This document shows positions 26,063 through 32,678 of a stretch of 64,000 nucleotides of DNA, in pieces. Numbering within the stretch: the first letter of the stretch is position 1; every line of letters begins with the position of its first letter. Source of the stretch: Acidobacteriota bacterium (lineage in GTDB: Bacteria; Acidobacteriota; Blastocatellia; Pyrinomonadales; Pyrinomonadaceae); contig JAHBSL010000012.1 in NCBI GenBank assembly GCA_019639135.1, forward strand, positions 62,001-126,000. Direction: 5' to 3'. A program made the translations under genes and the position numbers. Under the pieces are notes generated by a model. That model did no database searches. It was given only the letters and a program-made list of their open reading frames with translations, and was not told the DNA's origin.

Positions 26063-26770
26063 CTACCTGGTCGGACTGACCACAATAGTTCCGCCACCAA
26101 TGGTCGTATCTGTTTTACGCGTTCCGATGAGAATAGCAGCTCCGGCAGCACCTGCACCGAGAAGAATTAACCACGGCAAGCCCGCAAAGCGTAGCGGCGG
26201 GGCCGAACCCGGACGAAGACATGGTTCGCAGCCTTGCTGTTCCATACTGCCTGCCGTAGCCGACGTGCCGGCTGCGATCTGCCGATCTGAGCTTCCTTCA
26301 CGGAGCGTTACCATGCCGGAGGTCGTATCGACGTGAGTATGTGAGCACTCGATCTCGACGAGGAAGTTATTTACCTGGCCCGCGTCAGCAATAATCGTCG
26401 CATCTTTTGTCGTGACCGTGGTGGCGACGCCTGCTGCATTTGCAACACGGATCTTACCCGAGGCTGCGATCACGACGATCCCGTTCGAACTGAAGTTTAG
26501 TGTAGCGTTCGTATTCTCAAGCAATTCGACGCGTCCAGATTTACCGAGGCTAACGGTCGCCGAAGAACCGGCGCCGGTTACTATCGAGCTTCCGGATACG
26601 ATCGTCGAGTTCGAAACGGCCGACTGACCATTAACGGTGACTTGACCGCTAACAGTGATCTCTCCGGTTACATCACCCGGAACGGCCAAAGCGACCATTG
26701 AATAAACCGTCAACACAGCTACCGCATTCATGGCGGTTACAAATTTACGAAGAATGTTCTTGCCGAGCAT
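26063..26770 (-). CDS. Exported FecR-like protein with C-terminal membrane segment
   Basis: 235 aa from the ATG at 26770; AGGAGG lies about 11 nt upstream (a start at 26794 would put this SD inside the gene). N-terminal signal peptide (MNAVAVLTVYSMVALAV), then a beta-rich region reminiscent of FecR/LPS-modification-like solenoids (SSIVTGAGSSATVSLGKSGRVEL; GKIRVANAAGVATTVTTKDA). Cysteines ECSHTH and GCEPCLRP are near the end of that region. A hydrophobic segment (LPWLILLGAGAAGAAILIGT) precedes a short tail ending VVSPTR. It is paralogous to the gene at 26840. No function known. Confidence 0.7.
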   Translation of the reverse strand: MLGKNILRKFVTAMNAVAVLTVYSMVALAVPGDVTGEITVSGQVTVNGQSAVSNSTIVSGSSIVTGAGSSATVSLGKSGRVELLENTNATLNFSSNGIVVIAASGKIRVANAAGVATTVTTKDATIIADAGQVNNFLVEIECSHTHVDTTSGMVTLREGSSDRQIAAGTSATAGSMEQQGCEPCLRPGSAPPLRFAGLPWLILLGAGAAGAAILIGTRKTDTTIGGGTIVVSPTR

Positions 26771-26801
26771 TTGAATGTCTTCCTCCTGTGACAATCCCCT
26801 G

Positions 26802-26827
26802 AAAAAAAAACAATACCTTTTAAGGTA
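26802..26827 (-). terminator. Terminator of the gene at 26840
   Basis: On the minus strand, TACCTT and AAGGTA pair around aa, followed by a run of at least nine T residues. Placed just past the stop of the 26840-27430 gene, so the two paralogues have separate transcripts. Confidence 0.75.
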
Positions 26828-26839
26828 AAAAAATTGAAC

Positions 26840-27430
26840 CTACTGGACCGGGCTGACGACGGTAGTATTGCCGCCAAGGCGAACCTTATTCGTATCGTAG
26901 GTCGCACCGATGATCATACCGGCTGCCGCACCACCGAAGACAAGAGCCCATAGCCACCAAGCGGCACCGCCGCCTTTATTGTCATCGTCATCCTGAGCAC
27001 GGTTTGTTGCAGCTGTCTCACCTGCCGGAACCGTCTTGGCAGACCCATCAGGCATGGCAACGGCAACGCCTGTCTCAGAAGCAAGAACCTTGACGCTTCC
27101 GCTCGAAAGGATAGCGGAAACATTGCGTCCGTCAAAGTTAACGGTCACCGATGTTCCTGCCTCAACACGAATTGCTCCGGACTTTCCGAAAGCGATAGTT
27201 GCAGATGCATTGTCCGGCGTAGTAACAACGGCCGGGAAGAAAACCGAGCGGCTCGACTTAACCGCTTCGCCATTAACAGAAACAAAAGATTCCGTTCCGG
27301 CAACACCCGTAACGGTTAGTTCTCCGGTTGCGGCCGGTACGCTGGCCAACGTAACCATCGAGTAGGTAAGAAATACCGCAGTCGTCAAGAAAACAGATAG
27401 CGACTTCTTAAGCAAAGGTTTCACGGTCAT
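26840..27430 (-). CDS. Exported protein, paralogue of the 26063 gene
   Basis: 196 aa from the ATG at 27430 (GAGGAG about 5 nt upstream; the open frame to 27442 uses a TTG inside the SD). Signal peptide LSVFLTTAVFLTYSMVTLAS shares YSMV.LA with its neighbour, followed by the same TGELTVTG motif, a similar solenoid (ATIAFGKSGAIRVEAGTSVTVNF), a DDDDNK acidic linker, a hydrophobic segment (AWWLWALVFGGAAAGMIIG) and a tail ending TVVSPVQ. Same architecture, much shorter middle. Family not known to me beyond FecR-like. Confidence 0.7.
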   Translation of the reverse strand: MTVKPLLKKSLSVFLTTAVFLTYSMVTLASVPAATGELTVTGVAGTESFVSVNGEAVKSSRSVFFPAVVTTPDNASATIAFGKSGAIRVEAGTSVTVNFDGRNVSAILSSGSVKVLASETGVAVAMPDGSAKTVPAGETAATNRAQDDDDNKGGGAAWWLWALVFGGAAAGMIIGATYDTNKVRLGGNTTVVSPVQ

Positions 27431-27841
27431 AGTGCTCCTCAAATTTGATCCCGAAATTGCAAAATTAATTAGAACTCAAACAGAAATTCAAGTCATTCAA
27501 TGTTTTACACGAATCCTCGGTCGGTGTCAACATTTACACTATCAAAGATTCAGGGCGGGTCGCATATAGTCGCTGCCCGAAGACATTTTGAATCAATCGA
27601 ATTTCAGAACTTAAAACTTTTTATATCACGGAAGAGTGAGTTCGCAAAGTAAATCATTGTATTTTGTACAAATCGATTCTCATCCTGTGTACATTTATGG
27701 CCGCGATCGGTTCATACAAGCAAGGAGGGAGTTGCGGAGCCGAACGAATGTGCGGGTAAGCCGTTTCTTTACCTTGGATTCTGCTGAGGTCGAAACAAAT
27801 TGATTTCCTAATATAAGTTTGCTTTAATCGGTGAAGTTTTT
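27431..27841. other. 411-bp intergenic region between divergent genes
   Basis: No ORF of note. It separates the minus-strand exported protein from the plus-strand sugar-binding lipoprotein and must hold both promoters. Two TGTACA palindromes (27665-27670 and 27688-27693, 23 bp apart) stand out as a possible operator. ACATTTACAC-like repeats occur near 27495 and 27530. No structured RNA that I can identify. Confidence 0.5.
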
Positions 27842-28906
27842 ATGAGAAATGTAATGTCCTCAGCCCTTTTGAGATATTTGGCTCTCGCGATCGTCTCGAT
27901 ATTCGTTATTTCTTGCGGAGATTCGCAATCCGGCGGATCGAAGAAGCTCAAGATCGGCTTTGCGATGGACACGCTCCGCGAAGAGCGTTGGCAGCGAGAC
28001 AATGAAGCTTTCAAGGCTCACTGCGAAAAGATGAATGTTGAATGCATCATCACTGTTGCCGACAACCGAGCTGAAAAACAGGCAAACGACGTTGAGAACC
28101 TTTTGACCCAAGGGGTTGACGTGCTTGTGATCGCTCCGAGCAATGCTAAGCAGGCCGCTTCGATGGTCGAAAAGGCGAAGGCCCAGAATGTTCCGGTCAT
28201 CAGCTATGACCGACTTATCGATTCGGAAAAGATCGATCTATACATTTCGCATCAGGTTCCCGTGATCGGGAAAAAGATAGCGGAATATGCCGTCGCCAAA
28301 GTGCCAAAAGGTAACTACCTAATGGTTTATGGCTCTTCGACGGACAACAATGCTTCGATAATGAAAAAGGAGCAGATGGCGGTAATACAGCCGTATATCG
28401 ACCGGGGCGATATTAAGATCGTTGCGGAGCAATTTATCGAGGGTTGGGATCCGGAACTAGCGCTTAATTTCGTTGAGAACGCCCTTACGCAGAATAATGA
28501 CAACATTCAGGCGATCATTGTTTCCAACGACGGAATGGCAGGTGGAGCTGTGAACGCTCTCGCAAAGAAAGGGCTTGCTGGAAAAATACTAGTTACAGGG
28601 CAGGACGCACAACTCGATGCTCTTCAGCGTATAGCCGAGGGCCGGCAGTCAATGACGGTTTACAAGCCGATCATCCCGCTTGCAAGCGGTGCAGTTGAGG
28701 CTGCGATCAAACTGGCTAAAGGCGAAAAGCTCGAGACCACGCCGTTTCGTAATGACGCTATCGGCAAGGAAATACCAGCGATCCTGCTGGATGTGTTCTC
28801 AGTAGATAAAGATAATTTGATGGATACCGTGATCAAGGACGGCTATTCTAAGTTTGAGGACGTTTTCCGTAACGTCCCTGAGGCCGACCGTCCGAAAAGG
28901 CCTTAG
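27842..28906 (+). CDS. XylF-like ABC transporter sugar-binding lipoprotein
   Basis: 354-aa periplasmic binding protein of the type used by D-xylose/ribose ABC transporters. N-terminal lipoprotein signal with lipobox VISCGDSQ. Mature protein: KLKIGFAMDTLREERWQRD, DNRAEKQANDVENLLTQGVDVLVI, the YDRLI and the IVSNDGMAGGAVNAL motifs of XylF, and TGQDAQLDALQRI. No permease or ATPase gene is adjacent; the following gene encodes a ROK kinase. It might work with a transporter encoded elsewhere or act as a sensor. Substrate is inferred. Confidence 0.82.
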   Translation: MRNVMSSALLRYLALAIVSIFVISCGDSQSGGSKKLKIGFAMDTLREERWQRDNEAFKAHCEKMNVECIITVADNRAEKQANDVENLLTQGVDVLVIAPSNAKQAASMVEKAKAQNVPVISYDRLIDSEKIDLYISHQVPVIGKKIAEYAVAKVPKGNYLMVYGSSTDNNASIMKKEQMAVIQPYIDRGDIKIVAEQFIEGWDPELALNFVENALTQNNDNIQAIIVSNDGMAGGAVNALAKKGLAGKILVTGQDAQLDALQRIAEGRQSMTVYKPIIPLASGAVEAAIKLAKGEKLETTPFRNDAIGKEIPAILLDVFSVDKDNLMDTVIKDGYSKFEDVFRNVPEADRPKRP

Positions 28907-28929
28907 AGGTTCACCTCAATCGACACCCA

Positions 28930-29892
28930 ATGGATAAGATGGTCCTCGCCGCCGATCTAGGAGGTACGAATCTCCGAATGGCCGTTATCGGCGAGAATGG
29001 CGAGACAAGATATCGTTCACGCAGCAGCACTCCGACCTCGCGCCGAAGGGAGGACGTTGTTGAGCTTTTGGTAAGTTCGGCTCGGGAATGCATCGACGCG
29101 ATCAGACCGTTAGGGGCCGTTTCGGCATTTGGGATCGCCGCTCCCGCGGTGCTTGATCATGAGGCAGGCCGCATTTTGGTTGCACCGAATCTTCCGGAGC
29201 TGAACGATTTTTCTTTGGCTCCTGCCATTTCAGGAGTGCTTGGCTTGGATGTTTTCCTTGAGAACGATGCCAATGCCGCAGCGATCGGTGAGAACTGGAT
29301 GGGGGCCTCGAATGGCTACAGCAGTTCGATCTGCGTTACGCTTGGGACGGGGGTGGGTGGTGGCGTGATCATCGACGGCAAGCCCTTGCGAGGCATAGAC
29401 GGCACGGCGGGAGAGATCGGGCATATTTGTGTAGAGCCTTTCGGGCATCCATGCGGATGTGGAAGTTTGGGGTGTTTGGAGCAGTATTCTTCGGCAACAG
29501 CAGTCGTTCGGATTGCGAGAGAGCTGCAGAGCAGTTTCCCTGATTCGAGGGCTACTGCGGGGCTGGACACCACTTCTTTGGAAGTTTACAATGCCGCCGT
29601 TTCCGGTGACGCACTCGCACGAGAGGTTTTTCGGAAGTTCGGCTTCTATCTGGGGGTTGCTTTGGGCGGCCTGATCAATGTTCTTAATCCTGAGGTCATC
29701 GTTATCGGCGGCGGAGCATCGGAAAGTTGGGATTTATTCATCGAGCCATTAACGAGTGAGATCAGAAAAAGAGCATTCAAACGCCCGGCGGACCGTGTTA
29801 GTATTGTAAAGGCCAAGCTTGGCGACGACGCCGGAATACTCGGCGTTGCTAGGCTTGCCTTCAGCTCATCAAATATCGGCCTTGCAGTTTAG
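28930..29892 (+). CDS. ROK family sugar kinase (glucokinase-like)
   Basis: 320-aa ROK kinase, cytosolic. The ATP-binding N-terminal motif is AADLGGTNLRMAVIGENG; the active-site region is ENDANAAAIGENWMG, and GTGVGGGVIIDGKPLRG is the second phosphate loop. The ROK signature and zinc site are visible in GHICVEPFGHPCGCGSLGCLE. There is no N-terminal helix-turn-helix, so it is a kinase, not a repressor. It lies 23 bp after the sugar-binding lipoprotein, suggesting phosphorylation of an imported sugar; glucose, mannose or N-acetylglucosamine are candidates. Confidence 0.88.
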   Translation: MDKMVLAADLGGTNLRMAVIGENGETRYRSRSSTPTSRRREDVVELLVSSARECIDAIRPLGAVSAFGIAAPAVLDHEAGRILVAPNLPELNDFSLAPAISGVLGLDVFLENDANAAAIGENWMGASNGYSSSICVTLGTGVGGGVIIDGKPLRGIDGTAGEIGHICVEPFGHPCGCGSLGCLEQYSSATAVVRIARELQSSFPDSRATAGLDTTSLEVYNAAVSGDALAREVFRKFGFYLGVALGGLINVLNPEVIVIGGGASESWDLFIEPLTSEIRKRAFKRPADRVSIVKAKLGDDAGILGVARLAFSSSNIGLAV

Positions 29893-29906
29893 TCCGCGGA
29901 AACTCT

Positions 29907-30314
29907 ATGGATGCGTATCATAAGGTTCTGGTGAAGATCTATGAGATCACTGGAGGAAAAGATAATGTTGATGTCGACTTTGCCGACCTTCTAAAAAAGG
30001 AAGGCTTTTTCCCGAGCATCGAAGACATCAAAAGCTATCTTTCCTCGGAAAGCTGGATCGCGGAGACAAGCCGCGTCAATATTGTCCGGATCACACACTG
30101 GGGAGTCGCCGAAGCTAAGCGTTCCCTTTCGTCCGGGCCCGACCCTAAAACGGTAATTGAGAAAGACACCCGATCGCTGGTCAATGCGGCAAAGGATCTG
30201 GCCTTGATGGCCGAGGAACTCAGCGGGGCTCCTTCGAAAGATAAGATCAAAGCAATTGAATCAAAGCACACGGCGGTCGGCGAGATGATCGGTAAGGTCA
30301 AAGCTAACTTATGA
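29907..30314 (+). CDS. Hypothetical protein, 135 aa
   Basis: Small soluble protein with no signal peptide or membrane segment. The first ~70 residues look like a winged-helix-type fold (MDAYHKVLVKIYEITGGKD; FPSIEDIKSYLSSESWI; VRITHWGVAEAKRSL), and the rest is a helical, Lys/Glu-rich C-terminus. It sits 14 bp after the ROK kinase and is likely in the same transcript. Family not recognised. Confidence 0.6.
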   Translation: MDAYHKVLVKIYEITGGKDNVDVDFADLLKKEGFFPSIEDIKSYLSSESWIAETSRVNIVRITHWGVAEAKRSLSSGPDPKTVIEKDTRSLVNAAKDLALMAEELSGAPSKDKIKAIESKHTAVGEMIGKVKANL

Positions 30315-30381
30315 GGAAATTACTTGCTTTTTGCTAGTGAGTTGAAGTAAACTACTCGCTTGTTTGCGAGAGTGAACCGTT

Positions 30382-30413
30382 AAAAGTGGGTTTCGCGCCC
30401 ACTTTTTCTTTTT
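30382..30413 (+). terminator. Terminator or leader attenuator ahead of rimP
   Basis: AAAAGTGGG and CCCACTTTTT arms pair around tttcgcg, with T runs after (ctttttctttttc). It lies only 12 bp before the rimP start. It may end the upstream 29907 transcript, or it may be a leader attenuator of the rimP-nusA-infB operon, as known in other bacteria. Confidence 0.75.
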
Positions 30414-30425
30414 CGGTCGAGCGAT

Positions 30426-30911
30426 ATGGATCGTGAGTTTGTTGATAAGAGAATTTCTGAAATAGCGTCGGACGTTTGCTCGCGTATTGGATTCGAGTTT
30501 GTCCACAGCGAACTTGCCGGCACTAAGCGTAATGCGACCGTCCGGGTTTATGTCGATAAGGAGGGCGGACTGACGATCGATGATTGTGCCGATGTTTCGC
30601 GGGCGATAGAGGCCGAGCTTGACGCTCTTGACCTGATCCCGGACGCTTATGTGCTTGAGGTCTCATCGCCGGGACTCGAGAGGGAGCTTTACTCGATCGC
30701 TGATTTTCAGAGGTTTGCCGGAAAGGCGGCTCGTCTTAGATTGAACCAGGGGGTTAACGGGACAAAGTCGCTGAAGGGCACAATTGGGTCGGTCAAAGGA
30801 GATGAGATCGTATTTGTCGATTACCGCCTGGGGGAATTGTCGGTTCCTTACGGCCTGATCCAGAAGGCAAACTTGGTTTTCGACATAAATGAGGATCTGG
30901 GCAGGAAGTAG
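30426..30911 (+). CDS. rimP: Ribosome maturation factor RimP
   Basis: 161-aa 30S assembly factor. N-terminal domain with ISEIASDVCSRIGFEFVHSE and the conserved RVYVDKEGGLTIDDCADVSRAIEAELD; VLEVSSPGLERELYSIADFQRFAGK is the highly conserved core; a C-terminal SH3-like domain follows (LKGTIGSVKGDEIVFVDYR). It opens the classic rimP-nusA-infB-rbfA operon seen here in standard order. Confidence 0.95.
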   Translation: MDREFVDKRISEIASDVCSRIGFEFVHSELAGTKRNATVRVYVDKEGGLTIDDCADVSRAIEAELDALDLIPDAYVLEVSSPGLERELYSIADFQRFAGKAARLRLNQGVNGTKSLKGTIGSVKGDEIVFVDYRLGELSVPYGLIQKANLVFDINEDLGRK

Positions 30912-30973
30912 GTGCAGCGACCAAGTTAACGGAATTTTATTTTGGCCAAGAGCTTAGAGGCCGGTATTCGAGT

Positions 30974-32569
30974 ATGACAACTTCGATAGGACAGAGTATT
31001 GACGCACTTTGCAAAGAGCATGGCATCGACCGTGACCTTGTGATCGAGGCGATGAAGGATGCCGTGAAGGCTGCGGCACGAAAGCAATTTCGTTCGCAGG
31101 ATAAGACCGGGGATCATATTGAGGTTGAATGGAACAACGACGAGGGCATGATCGAGATCTCGCTCCAGAAAGTCGTAGTTGCCGAGGTCGAAGATGAGAG
31201 TGCCGAACTCTCGCTCGAAGATGCCCAGGAGATGGCCGGCGATGAGATCGAGATCGGGGACATGCTCCAGATCCCGCTTCCGCAGGAAGATATGGGGCGG
31301 ATCGCCGCTCAAACCGCGAAGCAGATTCTCGTTCAAAAGGTTCGTGAGGCACTTCGCGAAAAGGTGTACGAAGAATACATAGACAAGAAAGGCACCATGC
31401 AGCAGGGAACAATCAAACGGTTCGAGCGCGGTGACATTATTGTCGAATTCCAAAACGGCCAGGAAGCGGTGTTGCCGAGAAAGCAACAGTCCCGCGGCGA
31501 GATGTGGAATCAGGGAGAGCGTATCCGTGCCGTAATCATCGATGTTTCAAAAGAGCTGAAGGGGCAGCAGATCATTCTTTCGCGGGCTTCGGAAGACCTG
31601 GTGAAACAGCTTTTTGAGCTTGAAGTTCCTGAGATCTACGATGGAACGGTGGTGATCAAGTCATGTGTTCGTGAGCCCGGCGATCGTGCAAAGATCGCGG
31701 TCACCTCGAATGAAAAGGATGTTGATCCGGTCGGAGCCTGCGTCGGTATGAAAGGTTCTCGAGTGCAGTCGATCATCAAGGAACTCCGCGGAGAAAAGAT
31801 CGACATCATCGAATGGTCGGATGAGCCGTCTGTCTTTGCGGCAAACGCTCTTTCACCCGCAAAGGTTTCTCAGGTAAGGATCACCGATATCGAAAATCGG
31901 CGGATGGATGTGATCGTTGGTGAAGACCAACTAAGCCTCGCGATCGGCAAACGCGGTCAGAACGTAAGGCTGGCTACCCGGCTTGTTGGATGGGATATAA
32001 ACATAGTTAGCGAAGAAGTTCTGAAGAAAGAGATCGCATTGCAAATGGGCCAAATGATGGCATCCGGTGCGGCGGTCCCGATCACGGCTCTCGAGGGCGT
32101 ATCGTCGAATCACGCAGAATTGCTCGATGAAAAGGGGATAACGGACGTCGAGACGCTTGCCTCAACATCGATCGATGACATTGTCGATATTCTGGACGTC
32201 AGCCTTGATGAAGCTGAGCGGATACTTGCATCGGCTGCTGCAATTGTTGAAGCACGAAACGCCCAGGTTGCTGACGAAGAGCCGACGAGCGTGTTTGAGG
32301 AAGCAAGGGATGAGTCTCTAGGGGCCGCAGGAGTTTCGAGCGACGAAGACGTGAAAGAGCCAAGTCAGCCTGAACCAATACAAGGATCACGGAAAACAGA
32401 ACAACCTGACTATGGTGTGGCCGACGGAAAGGCCGAAGCGGTCGAAGAATCTGAAGGTGACGTTGCAGAGAGCGTTGACGCAACCGAAGCGAAAGAACCC
32501 GGGACGGAATTCTCCGAATTGAAATTTACGGATGAAGGAATTGAGAACGATGATGACGCAAATCAATAG
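30974..32569 (+). CDS. nusA: Transcription termination/antitermination factor NusA
   Basis: 531-aa RNA polymerase-associated factor. N-terminal domain (CKEHGIDRDLVIEAMKDAVK), an S1 domain (~135-200: QQGTIKRFERGDIIVEFQNG), KH1/KH2 (GDRAKIAVTSNEKDVDPVGACVG; GMKGSRVQSIIKELRGEKID; then QNVRLATRLVGWDIN), and a C-terminal Glu/Ser-rich acidic tail of ~100 residues after helix-hairpin-helix-like repeats (LDEKGITDVETLASTSID). Such tails vary among phyla. It follows rimP by about 62 bp. Confidence 0.96.
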   Translation: MTTSIGQSIDALCKEHGIDRDLVIEAMKDAVKAAARKQFRSQDKTGDHIEVEWNNDEGMIEISLQKVVVAEVEDESAELSLEDAQEMAGDEIEIGDMLQIPLPQEDMGRIAAQTAKQILVQKVREALREKVYEEYIDKKGTMQQGTIKRFERGDIIVEFQNGQEAVLPRKQQSRGEMWNQGERIRAVIIDVSKELKGQQIILSRASEDLVKQLFELEVPEIYDGTVVIKSCVREPGDRAKIAVTSNEKDVDPVGACVGMKGSRVQSIIKELRGEKIDIIEWSDEPSVFAANALSPAKVSQVRITDIENRRMDVIVGEDQLSLAIGKRGQNVRLATRLVGWDINIVSEEVLKKEIALQMGQMMASGAAVPITALEGVSSNHAELLDEKGITDVETLASTSIDDIVDILDVSLDEAERILASAAAIVEARNAQVADEEPTSVFEEARDESLGAAGVSSDEDVKEPSQPEPIQGSRKTEQPDYGVADGKAEAVEESEGDVAESVDATEAKEPGTEFSELKFTDEGIENDDDANQ

Positions 32570-32678
32570 TCTCTATCGTTTCAGGTGGTGTTAACCTGGC
32601 CCGGGCAAAGTACAAGAGCAGGGCCGCTTAACTGAATTTCGGAGAAGATCCGAAGGCCTTGTTTGAGTACGAATACTT

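Noticed and set aside
27700..27800. Riboswitch before the sugar-binding lipoprotein
   Set aside because: A mildly structured, G-rich segment is present, but no known aptamer core could be matched.
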